A stretch of DNA of 64,000 bases from Dipteronia dyeriana (GCA_032871835.1 CM065299.1:33096074-33160073), one strand, 5' to 3'; shown: positions 10,498 to 21,149, counted from the first letter of the stretch. Notes: generated by a model not told the origin, from the sequence alone. Translations and numbers: made by a program.

Positions 10498-11938
10498 CTT
10501 CGTGAGTGTAACCCACCATTTCAGATCTCACGAGCTTAACTCGAGAATTGCCGCCTTAGGGTAGGTCAATCCCGAAATACCCTCAGAAATCCTATCAGTT
10601 AGAAAGTCGACCTTGGTATTGACCTTTATAAAACTCCTTAGGGAGGACGAAAGCAAAGTCGTCACGAGGCCCCACTCGGATCTCACAGTGTTGACCTAAT
10701 GATGGAGGCCGCAGAATGTATATGTCATATATCCCTCTTCCACTCACTATTTTAAAATTAGGGTTTTCTATTGACCGTTAATGCACATAGACTCTACAGG
10801 ATTAAATGACTAACTTTAATCATGTTATCTAGCACTTTAACTAATTAGAAACAAATTCTAATTAACTAATAAATTTTTAATGGTTTTTAACAATTAAAAA
10901 TCTAATCTATTAGTGAATAATCTAAGCCTTTATAAACTTTTTACTAAGGTCAGATTATTATGACAGTGTTTACCAACTTTTAACTATTAAAACTCTAACA
11001 CTTTATTCGCTTCATTTATTATTAGGTTATTAATCATATTAATCCTAATTACAATAAATTACTCTATTAATCTAACTTATTAAACTCTTTAATAAATAGA
11101 TTAATATTAATGAGAATTACTAAGTTTTCTAACCATTAAAAAAACTAATCTTATTATTCGTAGCCATTTATGTATATTACCCAGTTTAATCACATTAAAA
11201 AATAAATAAATAAAATATCAGGCTATGATGCATGTATGACATTTCAAATAAATTTATGTGGGCACACCTAATATAAATGACATACGTATGCATGATAATG
11301 TTTTTATCATCACATAATATAAAGCATACTTGAATTTACCGAGTACTGTGGATTATTTAACCTAAAAAAATTGAAACCTAAAATTACAAAAATACCCCCA
11401 AGGCATTACTTGGTCTTCTAGTAATTTCAGATATCTTTCAGTTTCTTTAGGTCACTCCGATTCATCTCATGAATCTGAAAAGAGAAATTTGTACGAAACG
11501 CATTAGCCAACACTTACCAACGGAACCGTGCAAGACAATGTGAACGGTGCCATAAACAGTACCGCGTGAACAGTACATCGGTGAATAGTGCTCATAAACA
11601 GTACTGCATGAATAGTACCCTTACTCGGTTAACAGTATCCGATGAACAGTGCTACATGAATAGTGTTTGGTGAAGAGTACCTCTATCGCACACGTTTCCA
11701 GCTCTTCGTTTACAGGTTAATTTTTTTTTTTATTTACAACACAATAGCAATAAAAATAAATAAAATAAAAATTATACAACTCATAAACCCTAAATCCACA
11801 GTACAATAAAAATTACAATCAACCATTTTTAAATTACACAATTTAGTTATAAACATCCATTCAACCATTAAGATGGTGCCTACATATTCATACATACAGA
11901 AGCATAGAAAACAATTTCCTGTTCGGAAAAATAAATAT
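10498..11938 (-). other. Copia-1 untranslated leader
   Basis: A 1.4-kb stretch between the primer site and gag, with no coding sequence I can support. It is AT-rich at 10780-11390. It holds a cluster of a short ACAGTAC-like motif (11530-11685, listed separately). ORF 11734-11952 on the minus strand is a low-complexity frame and is not called. Confidence 0.75.
11530..11685. repeat. Cluster of degenerate TGAACAGTAC motifs
   Basis: About ten imperfect copies of a ten-base word, TGAACAGTAC or variants (TGAATAGTGC, TAAACAGTAC), at roughly 12-20 bp spacing. They lie in the transcribed leader of Copia-1, about 270-420 bases from the primer site. Function is unknown. Confidence 0.7.
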
Positions 11939-11951
11939 GGCTCTGATACCA
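11939..11951 (-). other. Copia-1 primer binding site (initiator-Met tRNA)
   Basis: On the minus strand the site reads TGGTATCAGAGCC, the complement of the 3' end of plant initiator-Met tRNA. It starts two bases after the LTR end. This fixes the element's orientation. Confidence 0.95.
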
Positions 11952-12560
11952 ATTGTTGGAACCCCGTTCACCGGTCACGCAGCGGAACTAGGTTTCAAAT
12001 TTTTTAATACATATCATAATCTATATCTAGAACCAGTGAACTTGGGATCGTAATTGTTTTCGGAACTAATACATATAATATGTAAACACAGGAAATTTTT
12101 ATAAAAAAAATCAAAAGAAGAAAATTATACCAACATTTGGAGGCTCCTTCACTTTACGAAGTGCTCCTGTTTGAACCACTCGATCTTTCTCGCTATGTCT
12201 CGGCAATAGTAACTGCGTGTGGACGCAATACGGTCTCAGGAACATGAATGAAGGACGTAGAGAAAAGACTTAAAGAAACTATTTATGTGATATCAGTGCA
12301 CAACACTGGAACACAAATTTTTTTCTCTCTTCGATACAAACACACACTGGACACATCAATTACTCACGCACAACATAACCCTTTTTCTTTAAAATAATAA
12401 ATCATTGTATGCATGTATCTTTTTATGTTTTACACACACCCTTAATTCCATAAAAGACAAAAACTTATGTATTTTAGTTGATTTGTAGTGTTTTTGTTTG
12501 TGTTAATGTATAGTGTTTTAGTTGGATATCACCTTTTTTTTTTCAAAGAAACAATATATA

Positions 12561-12564
<4 letters not shown>

Positions 12565-12606
<42 letters not shown>
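12565..12606. repeat. (AT)n microsatellite in the LTR
   Basis: A run of about twenty AT dinucleotides. The other LTR has only a short AT stretch at the same place (2240-2260), so the repeat expanded after insertion. Confidence 0.9.
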
Positions 12607-12611
<5 letters not shown>

Positions 12612-13902
12612 CATATATATACATATATATCTTTTAAAAAACTAACGATATCTTTATTTGATTTTAAATCTTTTAAATAAAAAATATCTCATATCTTATA
12701 TTTCAATTTATTTTTAATTTAACCATTTTAAATTCAATTTCAAATATTTAATTTAATAAAATAAAATAATCACATTATCTTATTCTATTTAAAATCAAAT
12801 ATCAACTAACACCCACCAGTCAGTGATTAATAACATAATTAAATAATCTGATTATTTAATTTATTTAATCACCAGCATTCATTAATTAAATAATATTATT
12901 ATTTAATTAATTCCTAAATATATGTGTGTCACCTTCGTAACACAATTAATTGGACAATCCAATTAATTAATCGTGACCCTTGTTACCTCAATTGATCGGG
13001 CTAGTAAGGGGACCTAATGGACCCACAATATTTTGAGCTCCAGTAATCCTCGGAATCATTAATTAAACTTTTTAATTAATATTCCTAGATTATTAACTCT
13101 GGTGTTATTCCACTAAAAACTAGAAGCTGCACTCTCTCAACTCTAGACACTTTTACACAAACCGATACAACTCGGTGTCTATCGATATAGCTATTACATA
13201 TGGTGTGATCCTCCACAGTAGTTCGTAATTAGAGCTGGGTCAGAATGTCTATTATACCCCTCTAATTATATATATCCTTTAAGTACCGTTGATTCTATAA
13301 TGAACAATAAATCCTATTTCTTCACGGAACTAGGAGAGCGCTCATATTGTCCAAGCCTTCAATCAACTCTTATGGGGACTACTATCAACTTCTCACAAGA
13401 AGAAGTGGATTCCACTATTGTGTACGAACCTTTCTAGCCACAAGCCAAACCGTAATCCCAACATACAGAGCATATTGATCAGGAAATGCATCTGACCTCA
13501 CCCATGGTATATTAAAGACTACGATTTAACCTGAAGGAGTCGATAAGACACTCAAGATTAAGGTCCCACATAAAACCATCATTAGTTGTTATATATGAAT
13601 ATCATCGGTAAACGGAGCTTGGTGAGAGATTCATATAGATCATGGCTCAGTCCTATGTGATCACATCATGCAAGGTGCCTCCGTTCCCATATCTCATATG
13701 AATGATTCAGGATAGAATCACCGTACATTACGGAATGGACCGCAACTATAGATTAACCACAAATAAAGTACCCAACTTTATTTGCTATCTATGGTCTCTT
13801 TAGATTGCACATCTCTTACTGTATCCATCCTTATATGACACTCATATACACAGTTCGAGATTACATCTAACAATCTTGAATGTTAAATATATGCACAAGT
13901 TA

Positions 13903-13911
13903 TAAAATAAA
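13903..13911. repeat. 9-bp target-site duplication of the Mutator-like element, left
   Basis: TAAAATAAA here and again at 15881-15889. The empty site can be read directly in the other Copia-1 LTR near 3535-3545, where one A/T-rich copy is present without the insert. Confidence 0.92.
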
Positions 13912-14024
13912 GGGATATTATTCATTTGGTCCCTATGTTTTTTTGAATTATCTATCTTTTATTCACTTATACATTTTCTGCTGGATTAGTCCCTATATAA
14001 TAAAAAATCACTCAAATTGGCCCC
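13912..14024 (+). repeat. Left terminal inverted repeat of the Mutator-like element
   Basis: About 113 bp, the inverted match of 15768-15880. The match fades after the CACTCAAATTGG-like segment. Confidence 0.85.
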
Positions 14025-14455
14025 GTTGACCACACTTTTGACAGTCAACAGTTACAAAAAATATTGAATTACTATTTTGCCCTTTACTTTAAAATCAAAA
14101 TGAAAACTTTTATTTTCTTAATTCTATTTATAATTATATATTAATTGTTTTTAAAAAAAAAAGGAAAGTAACCCACTCGAGAAAATAAACTTGGCTCTGA
14201 TTTTCAATTGTATGATCCATGTTTATTCTACATCCAACCATCTCTAACATCATTCCATATTTCAATAACTGAAAACATCAGCGCAACAATTAATCATTTA
14301 ATAATAATAATTTTTCAAATTAAACCACAACCCAGATTTTTCATCATCGCAACACAACAACCATTCCTATCTAATTAAACCACAATTAATCACCATAATG
14401 ATCATTTAGCACCACCACCAGCCCTATCATCAGCTTCAAATCAAACTAACCCAGA

Positions 14456-14960
14456 TTCTTTTTTTTTTCTTTTTAATAGGAAGAGAAATATATTAGATGC
14501 TAAGGAAGTTGAAAAACAGAGCAATCTCAAAAGGGAGAGAGCAACCACAACAAAGCCAGCCAGAAAACGCAGGCCTCAAAACAGATCCAAAACACAAAGC
14601 AAACACCTAACAAACACAACATCAAAGCCACAACAAAAATAGCCATAAACGAAACAATAGAAAGCAAACTTTTAGGCCTAAGAATCCACCTTCCAAAGCC
14701 TGGGAACAACTAGAAGAAGATGCAGAGATCCAAATAAACCATAAAAAACATAAAAAAAACAGAAAAACAACCCAGAGGCATCATAAATTTCGCCAAGAAA
14801 AAACGTCCCCTTCTCTGCTCACACCTTTCTTTGCCAACAAATCTACAACACCATTGCTGGCTCTAGAGTTAAAGCTAACCACACTTTTGCCCAAGTAATG
14901 AAAGAGGCTACGAATTTCATAAATGAGGTTGACATGCTTCAGACTTTCGAATCAAGTGCC
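14456..14960 (-). pseudogene. LINE 3' end with RNase H-like tail and poly(A)
   Basis: On the minus strand an open stretch ends at 14781. It holds the RNase H-like (RVT_3 type) signature found at the C-terminus of many plant LINE proteins: Val-Asn-Leu-Ile-Tyr-Glu-Ile-Arg near its start, then Asn-Gly-Val-Val-Asp-Leu-Leu-Ala-Lys-Lys-Gly-Val. About 51 codons are uninterrupted (14939-14781). An untranslated tail of about 300 bp follows and ends in a poly(A) run, seen as T on the plus strand at 14456-14476. This layout fits a 5'-truncated LINE that inserted inside the Mutator-like element or was carried by it. I could not find a clear target duplication. A host RNase H-like gene fragment is the alternative. 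Confidence 0.6.
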
Positions 14961-15022
14961 ATTCACCCAAGATACCGCCATCATCGAGTTGCTCGGATTC
15001 TTCAACATCAGTCACACACCCT

Positions 15023-15049
15023 CCACCACCACCACCACCACCACCACCA
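15023..15049. repeat. (CCA)n triplet repeat
   Basis: Nine CCA units within the Mutator-like element. They read as poly-Thr, poly-His or poly-Gly in the three frames that are open there; none of those frames is supported as a gene. Confidence 0.9.
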
Positions 15050-15411
15050 AATTCTTCGTTCACCCAAAACCCACAACAACCATCAAATTCTTCTTTCACC
15101 ATCTCAAAATTGACAAAGCTCACACGCCACTGCACCATATTCTAACTTGACTCGATGCAATCACAAAGAACAGAGGTGTATCCACAAACAAAGTCGGTCA
15201 CCGTTTCGACACAAAATAGAAAGAAGGGAAAGATGAATTTGAGGGATGGATTTTCTGGTGTGGTTTGATTTGTAAAGAAATTTGAGAGGGATTCGAGAGG
15301 GGATTTTTGTGTGGTTTCGATTCACAAAGAGATTCGAGAGCTAGGATTTGGTTCATGAGGGATTCGAGAGGGAGAGGGATTTGTCGAGCTTAGGTTTGGT
15401 TGATGAGGGAT

Positions 15412-15466
15412 GAGGGAGAGGGAGAGAGAGAGAGAGTGTGTGTTTGCAGAAAAAGAGAGAGAGAGA
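15412..15466. repeat. (GA)n-rich tract
   Basis: A GAGAGA run broken by a TGTGTGTTTGC spacer. GA/CT tracts of this type are common just upstream of plant coding regions. The surrounding 15180-15500 is G-rich on the plus strand with repeated GGGATTCGAGAGG words. Confidence 0.8.
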
Positions 15467-15767
15467 ATTTGTTTGTGTTTCTGGGTTCATAAGAAGACGA
15501 AGAAAAGAAGTTTATTTTTAAGTTTTAATTTTTTATTTTTTATTAGGTGGAGATTCAATCTGGATCTCCATCTAATAAAAAAAATTCTTTTAATTTTTTT
15601 TTTGTATTTATTTCATTAATAAATTATTATTAGTTTATTGTTTTTGTTTAGTATTACATAAATATTTATTTTTTTCCATTGATTTTATGTTGACATGTGG
15701 CATGTCTTTGTTTAAAGATAAAAATACCCTTGAAATCGTCAAAGTTGACTAACGTTTGAGCAGCATA

Positions 15768-15880
15768 AGGACCAAATTGAGTGGTTTTTGATAACATAGG
15801 GATCAATCCAGTGGAAAATGTATAAGTGAGTAAAAGATAGATAATTCAAAAAAATATAGGAACTACATGAATAATATCCC
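15768..15880 (-). repeat. Right terminal inverted repeat of the Mutator-like element
   Basis: Inverted match of 13912-14024. It ends AATATCCC and is followed by the second TAAAATAAA. Confidence 0.85.
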
Positions 15881-15977
15881 TAAAATAAACAACATAACAA
15901 GAATTAATTGAACTTTTTCTTTTATTTGTTTCATAAATCCATTAACAAATTAAATCTTTAGGGCATAAACCCCAACG

Positions 15978-16560
15978 TTCTCGGTGTACAACCAGATTAT
16001 AATGCACCCCGCCGATCAAGACAAGACTAGCTTCATCAAGGGGCAAGGTCTGTACTGCTACAAGGTGATGCCTTTCATCCTCAAGAACGCGAGCACTACC
16101 TACCAACAATTAGTCAACCGACTATTCAAGTCGGACAAAGGAAAAACATTGGAGGTGTACATCGATGATATGATAACCAAGTCTCGAGAAGAAGAAGAAC
16201 ATCAAGATCACCTCTACAGGACTTTTCAAATAGTGAGGGAAAACCAAATATGGCTAAACCCCGCCAAATGTGCCTTTGGGGTGACTGGGGGTAAGTTCTT
16301 AGGTTTCATAATGAATGAGAGGGGAATTGAGGCAAATCCGGAAAAGATCCAAGCTATCCTGAACTAGATTTTCCAACCACTCTCAAACAGGTCCAAGCAT
16401 TGACAGGGCATATAACAGCGCTCAACAGGTTCATTTCACATTCCACGGATAAATTCCTTCCTTTCGTCAAAGCCATCAAGTAGGGGAAGAACATGAAATG
16501 GGACTAAGACAGCGAGCTAGCTTTCCAAGACTTAAAAGAGTACCTCACCAGCTCGCCGAT
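15978..16560 (+). pseudogene. Tat-1 reverse transcriptase, C-terminal half
   Basis: Resumes the gypsy RT cut at 1587. The open frame to 16366 carries the palm: Gln-Gly-Leu-Tyr-Cys-Tyr-Lys-Val-Met-Pro-Phe and the catalytic Tyr-Ile-Asp-Asp-Met box at 16158-16172, intact. The Phe-Gly-Val-Thr...Phe-Leu-Gly-Phe thumb motif follows. A frameshift comes next, and the connection (Ala-Leu-Thr-Gly-His-Ile-Thr-Ala-Leu-Asn-Arg-Phe) is read in another frame to about 16560. Tat-3 (60539-60055 minus) is the close homologue. Confidence 0.9.
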
Positions 16561-16990
16561 ACTAGTTAAACCAATATCGGGAGAGGAGTTACAGATGTAC
16601 CAGGCTGTGTCAAAACGGTAGTAAATGAGACTTCGGTCAAGGAGTGCGACCTATCTACTATGTCATCCACCCACTATCCAAGCCCGAAAAGAACTACCTC
16701 CTCCTTGAGAAGCTTACCCTTACCCTGGTTACCTCGACCTGTAAGCTTCGTCCCTATTTTCAATCCCATACAGTGGCAGTGGTTACCCATCCGCCAATTC
16801 TTGTAGAGGTCGGACGTATCTGGAAGGCTAGTGTTATGGGCTTTAGAGCTCACCTAGTTTGACCTGAAGTACAAATCTTGAACAACAATCAAAGCTCAGG
16901 CCCTGACATACTTTGTAGCCAAATTCTCAGCCCTCTCAGGTGAAAGGACCCTGACAACACTAAGTCTGGCTCCTAGGAAGCTTCCGGAGG
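16561..16990 (+). pseudogene. Tat-1 RNase H, first (Ty3-type) domain
   Basis: This follows RT directly. The frame at 16644-16862 has Pro-Ile-Tyr-Tyr-Val-Ile-His-Pro-Leu-Ser...Asn-Tyr-Leu-Leu-Leu-Glu-Lys, the usual Ty3 RNase H segment. Flanking parts are shifted or contain stops. In Tat elements this domain is followed by a second RNase H, as seen here at 17000-17484. Confidence 0.75.
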
Positions 16991-17484
16991 ATAACAATTG
17001 GCCGAAAGGTTGTGAAGCCTGGATTATTTACACTAATAGAGCATCTGGATAGGCAGGGGGATGATCCGACATAGTCCTGATCAACCCTAAAAGGATAGAA
17101 AGATGCCACTGTTTTAGGTTTGAATTCAAATAAACAAATAATGAAACAGAGTATGAAGCTCTAGTAGCTAGAATAAAGGTCACCATTGAGCTTGGGGCCG
17201 ACTATTTACACTTCAAGAGTGACTCGTTGCTCGTCGTCAACCAGGTTACAGGACTCTACCAAGCCAATGGCGACAACATGGCTGCTTACCTGAAACTGGT
17301 CCAACAACTAAGGGAAAGGTTCAAGGAGTTCTGGATTGAGCAGATACCTCGACAACAAAACCATCGGGCAGATATCTTAGTAAAGATAGCCGCGAATGGG
17401 GGTCCAGATCTGCCTAAGGGAATACCCCTCCAGGTGATCTCCCAGTCGAGCTTAACAGCAGGCAGAGAAGTGTTCCCTGTATAG
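16991..17484 (+). pseudogene. Tat-1 second RNase H domain (RVT_3 type)
   Basis: A second, plant-like RNase H between the Ty3 RNase H and integrase is a known feature of the Tat lineage. Catalytic positions by motif: Tyr-Thr-Asn (Asp replaced by Asn, near 17031), Glu in Asn-Glu-Thr-Glu-Tyr-Glu-Ala-Leu (about 17140-17163), Asp in Lys-Ser-Asp-Ser-Leu-Leu (about 17217-17234), and Asp in Arg-Ala-Asp-Ile-Leu-Val (about 17368-17385). The 85-codon frame 17227-17484 is clean; earlier codons are in another frame. The copy in Tat-3 is 59016-59480. Confidence 0.82.
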
Positions 17485-17549
17485 CGGCTACCTTGTTGGA
17501 TAGACCCGATAACAGCAACCTCTATAAAGGAAAGCTTTCCGAACATCCC

Positions 17550-18390
17550 AACCAAGCCCGAAAAATCAAGAGATTGTCAGTCTGGTATTACCTGATAGAT
17601 GGATACCTCTACCGAATGGGTAAATCCCTTCTTTTGCTTCGATGTATTCATATGGATGATGCCAGTTGAGCATTAATAGAGGTCCACTCCGGAGACTGCG
17701 GAAATCACATTTGTGGAGAGGTTTTAGCATATCAAGTAAGTCAAATGAGGTATTATTGTCCAACTATTTACCAAGATGTAAAGATTTTTATGTAATCCTG
17801 TGAACCATGCAAGAGAACCTTGAACTTGAGCCACCTACCACCAGAGTGATTGTCATCAATCAGTTCACCCTACCTGTTTACCATGTGGGGGGTCGACTTG
17901 ATCGGTCCGCTTTCTACTACACCTGGATAGGCTAAGCATGATATCGTTGCAATTGATCTACTTCACAAGGTGGGTTGAGGCATGAACTCTCTCCTAGATT
18001 TTAGAAGAGAATACAACCAAGTTCATCAAAACTAATGTAGTCTATAGGTTTGGAACTCCACTTATCAAAATAGCCGACCTAGGCAAACAATTCGACAATG
18101 TCCGATTCAAAGGCTTCCATGAAGGCTTGGGAATTGACTTCAGGTTCACTTCAGTAGCTCACCCTCAGACTAATGGGTTGGTCGAGTCTACCAACAAAAC
18201 TATCAAGAAGTTGCTAAAAAAGAAATTACAACGAAAGAAAGGCAAGTGGGTCGAAGAACTTCCCAAGGTTCTCAAGGCATATCGGACCACGAAAAGAACA
18301 GCTACCGGAGAAACACCTTACTCTTTAGCCTTCGAGGTGGAAGCGATCATTCCTATCTAGCATAAATAGACCTCGTTCAGGGTACAACAT
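17550..18390 (+). pseudogene. Tat-1 integrase: zinc domain and catalytic core
   Basis: The zinc-binding module (His...His...Cys-x2-Cys) is at about 17680-17815. The core follows with Trp-Gly-Val-Asp-Leu-Ile-Gly-Pro (about 17887-17910), then Ile-Ala-Asp-Leu-Gly-Lys-Gln-Phe-Asp (about 18068-18100), and the Glu of Val-Glu-Ser-Thr-Asn-Lys (about 18180-18200), so the D-D-E residues are visible. Many stops and shifts occur before 18120; the last part is open (18127-18360). The coding sequence is cut by a solo LTR at 18391 and resumes at 19576. Confidence 0.85.
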
Positions 18391-19575
18391 TATTAGTAGC
18401 CAAATTAGGCTAGGGACCAAAGGAAAATTTTCCACTCTCCTAATCAGGGTCCAAATCCGAGATTACCTAGCATGGTACCTAGGTTTCCGGGGTCTAGCTA
18501 TTGGACGACCTCGCATAAGCGAGGAAAGGTCATCGCGCCCTAGTAACACCCCAGGTGAGGCCCGACATGATCAAATTGAGCTTCTTACACCGGAATAAGG
18601 ACCCAAGGCAAGACCGATATAAGACGACCCCGACTCCTCGAGGTCAAAATTACCTAGCAACCTCTATAGAAACCCGTCACCCTTTTAAGACACAGAGAGA
18701 GACCTATAAGGCATCTAACCCATACTATGATATCGATCTGTCTTGCTAAGGGAGGAAGCATATCTACCTAGGCAGGTAAGAGGAAGCTCATAGAAGCTCC
18801 GTTATCGCTAACATGGTCATTTCAAGCTCTAAAAGGGACCTGGGAAGGTCTAATCGAGCTCCTAATATCAAGACAAGAGTATAGATCTACCTCACCTTTC
18901 GAAACAATGAGTGCCGTATTTAGTGAACTCTATGATATATCTCACCAAGGTAATATACATGATCACCTTCACTCTCCAAATTACATTGAAACACTGCGTA
19001 CGTGTAGGGCAAGTGATTGAGTCCAACGAGGAAACAAACTTATCTCCATCCAATATATTCTCAAATCTGTTATTAAGCCAAAGTCAATGATATTTAAAAG
19101 GCATATCCCGCCCGATAAAGAGGGATTTGATTCAGAAATATTGGCGGGAGAGTTATAGGTTTAACCTAGTTGGACTGTGTATAAATAAGCTTAAGCATGG
19201 ATGAATAAAAAAGAAGACGACAAATGGAGCCAGAGACATATATGAGAAGGTTTTGACTCAGCCTAAATTCTATGATCAGAACACGGCCACCATAGCTATC
19301 TACTTTTAGACAGGCGCGAAGCCACCACTCCCATTGTACCCAAGAATGACTATGAACGTTTAAACGACTTCTGTGTACACCATACGATTCAATAATAAAA
19401 TTAGTGTCATTTTCCCTTATGTGTCTTAGTATTTTGTATTGTCATTCTTTATCATTTTCACCATCAAAAATACGAACATGATACCAAAGGTATCAACCCG
19501 GGCCACCACTACCACGGTAGTGGTCTTGAGGGTGCTAACCTAAATTTCTCACCCCAGGTGAATTTTTGGTTAACA
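18391..19575 (+). repeat. Solo Tat-family LTR inserted in the Tat-1 integrase
   Basis: 1,185 bp, the same length as the Tat-2 5' LTR (31667-32851) and homologous to it end to end. It starts TATTAGTAGCC (family TGTTAATGGCC) and ends GGTTAACA. Flanks are AACAT and AACGC, a five-base duplication with two differences that fit C-to-T type decay. Integrase coding continues on both sides. No internal region remains, so LTR-LTR recombination removed it. Confidence 0.88.
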
Positions 19576-19921
19576 AACGCTTTAAACTAGAGAGCTACTA
19601 GATCAAGCTCCGAGCCAGTCTAGACCTCCTAGAAGAGAAACAAGACCAGGTATTTGAGAAAGTAGAAGTTTACCAAAGCAAGACCGCTAGGTATTTCAAC
19701 AGAAAGGTTAGGGTTAGGAACTTCATGGAAGGGGACTTGGTTCTCAGGAAAGTGACCTAGAATACCCGTATAAGGTCGGATGGGGTCTTAGGACCCAATT
19801 GGGAATGGCCATACTTGGTGAAGGTAGTTGTCCACAATGGGGCATACAAGCTTGAAGACATGGATGGTCAACCCATCGACCACACCTGGAATGCTGAGCA
19901 TTTGAGGAAGTTCTATCCCTA
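19576..19921 (+). pseudogene. Tat-1 integrase C-terminus
   Basis: Continues the integrase after the solo LTR. It holds the Leu-Arg-Ala-Ser-Leu-Asp-Leu-Leu-Glu-Glu segment, the Arg-Tyr-Phe-Asn-Arg motif, Gly-Asp-Leu-Val-Leu-Arg-Lys-Val, and the final Gly-Ala-Tyr-Lys-Leu-Glu-Asp...Trp-Asn-Ala-Glu-His-Leu-Arg. It ends with a natural stop at about 19921, as in Tat-3 (57783 end). One in-frame stop lies near 19758. No chromodomain follows, as expected for Tat. Confidence 0.87.
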
Positions 19922-21149
19922 GGCTGGGTGACTTTTTAGCATACTACCTCCATCTAAGTTTTAATAAGTTTCTCAAACAACAATGTACTCCATCTTGAAT
20001 ATCAATAAAGTCTGGTATTTTCTCCTTCTCCTGTTATACTCTCCACGAATAAATTCACCATGATCGTTATGAACCAAAGAAAGCTAGATAGCTACCTTGA
20101 TGCCTTGGCCGGGCAACACCCCCCGCTAAGAAGGGTGCAAGTGTAAGGGTATGGTTGCCATCTAGATCTCGAGACCAGGATAGATAGATAACCTTCCTGA
20201 TGCCTTGGTTGGGCTACCATCCATAAGAAGGGACTGAGTGTAAGAGCATAGTTTCCATCCAGATCTTGACACAAGGATAGCTAGATAGCCTTCGTAATGC
20301 CTTAGTCGGGCTACCACCGGCAAGAAGGGTATGAGTGTAAGAGCATAGTTACCATCTAGATATCGAGACCAGGATAGCTAGATAGCCTTCACAATGCCTT
20401 GGTCAGGCCACCACCCCCAAGAAGAGTTTGAGTGTAAGAGTAGAGTTGCCATCCAGATCTCGAGACCAAGATAGTTGGATAGCCTTCCTGATGCCTTGAT
20501 CGGGCTACCACCCCCAAGAAGGATCTAAGAGTAAGAGCATAATTGCCATTAAGATTTCGAGACAAGGATTGCTTATAACCTTCCTAACATTGTAGTCGGG
20601 CTACCACCCATCATCCGAGAACCTAAACCTAGGGACACAGTTACGGGAGCCTGCAGTGAGAGCTTAATTGAAGCACATCAAGTTTAATGCGTCGATAAGG
20701 TTGACAACAATTAACTGGACTTTGACTTGATTGATGTTTAGCCAGATTTAATTAAGTTAGTGTTACGTTGAAGGCCGCATCTAGGTAGAGGTCAGAAGTG
20801 AAACAAGGAGCATTCAAACCAAGGTAAAAACGCATGGTTAGGGATCAATCAAAGCAAACATGAAGGTAGTCATAACAACTTTTCATTAATCGCGATAAGG
20901 GAGCCTATCCCCTCTTAAGGCTATAAATATCGAAACAAATAAGGGAGCATATCCCCTTTCAAGACTGTATGTATCAAGCCTGGAGCCCAACCCCTAGTTC
21001 TAGGCAGCGTCTGTATAGAAAAAGTAATAATAATAAAGATAATTAACTAAGATAATTAACAAAGTTGGTCATGAATAAAGTAAGGTGCCCACCCCTTTTC
21101 CGGGAAGTCGAAATAGACGGTTAAGGGTTTGTACCAAACTTCAGCCTCC
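19922..21149 (+). other. Tat-1 3' untranslated region
   Basis: Non-coding DNA after pol. 20085-20620 is a tandem array. 20880-21000 has two purine-rich segments of the form GGGAGC(C/A)TATCCCC. The rest shows no gene. Corresponding non-coding DNA in Tat-3 is 56750-57780. Confidence 0.75.
20085..20620. repeat. Tandem array, unit about 98 bp, about 5 copies (Tat-1)
   Basis: The word ATGCCTT(G/A) recurs near 20100, 20199, 20297, 20394 and 20491, giving a period of 97-100 bp. Each unit holds GATAGCTAGATAGCC, GGGCTACCA, AAGAAGGG and GTGTAAGAGCATAG. Units differ by substitutions and small indels. Tat-3 has the same array inverted at about 57230-57630. Such arrays after pol are typical of Tat-type elements. 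Confidence 0.88.

Larger units (their letters stand above)
13912..15880. mobile_element. Non-autonomous Mutator-like element (1,969 bp) with mixed cargo
   Basis: The ends are inverted repeats of about 113 bp (13912-14024 and 15768-15880) starting GGGATATTATTCAT, with several mismatches between them. A 9-bp target duplication flanks it. Long terminal inverted repeats plus a 9-bp duplication are the signature of Mutator-like elements. No transposase is present. The interior holds a LINE tail with poly(A), a CAC repeat, and a GA-rich segment that resembles the 5' untranslated region of a plant gene. That makes it a candidate Pack-MULE, but no captured exon is proven. Confidence 0.88.
1588..15977 (-). 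mobile_element. Copia-1: Ty1/copia LTR retrotransposon inserted in Tat-1
   Basis: A full-length but decayed copia element on the minus strand. Its order on that strand is 5' LTR (15977-11954), initiator-Met primer site (11951-11939), leader, gag, protease, integrase, RT, RNase H, a short purine tract, and 3' LTR (3635-1588). The order integrase before RT defines Ty1/copia. TTCTC flanks both sides. It carries two later additions: a Mutator-like element in the 5' LTR and a foreign LTR with duplicated flanks in the gag and leader region. Stops and frameshifts occur in every domain, so it cannot move by its own proteins. Confidence 0.92.
11954..15977 (-). repeat. Copia-1 5' LTR (about 2,046 bp plus an inserted transposon)
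   Basis: This matches 1588-3635 and is interrupted at 13912-15880 by a Mutator-like element. Its last base is G where the other copy has A, so the terminal CA has become CG. TTCTC follows at 15978-15982. Substitutions relative to the 3' LTR are numerous, so the insertion is not recent. Confidence 0.9.

Noticed and set aside
11939..11951. Possible tRNA gene fragments at the TGGTATCAGAGCC sites (also 28602 and 40873)
   Set aside because: Only the primer-site complement is present, next to LTR ends. No cloverleaf can be built around it.
11734..11952. Minus-strand ORF of 72 codons overlapping the Copia-1 primer site
   Set aside because: It overlaps the primer site in the leader, is hydrophobic because of its T-rich sequence, and has no counterpart in Copia-2.
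14898..15150. His-, Thr- and Gly-rich ORFs on both strands
   Set aside because: They come from a CCA triplet repeat within the Mutator-like element; no start context or homology supports a gene.
20085..20620. Possible CRISPR-like or satellite array
   Set aside because: Units are contiguous ~98-bp tandem repeats without unique spacers, inside a retrotransposon 3' region.
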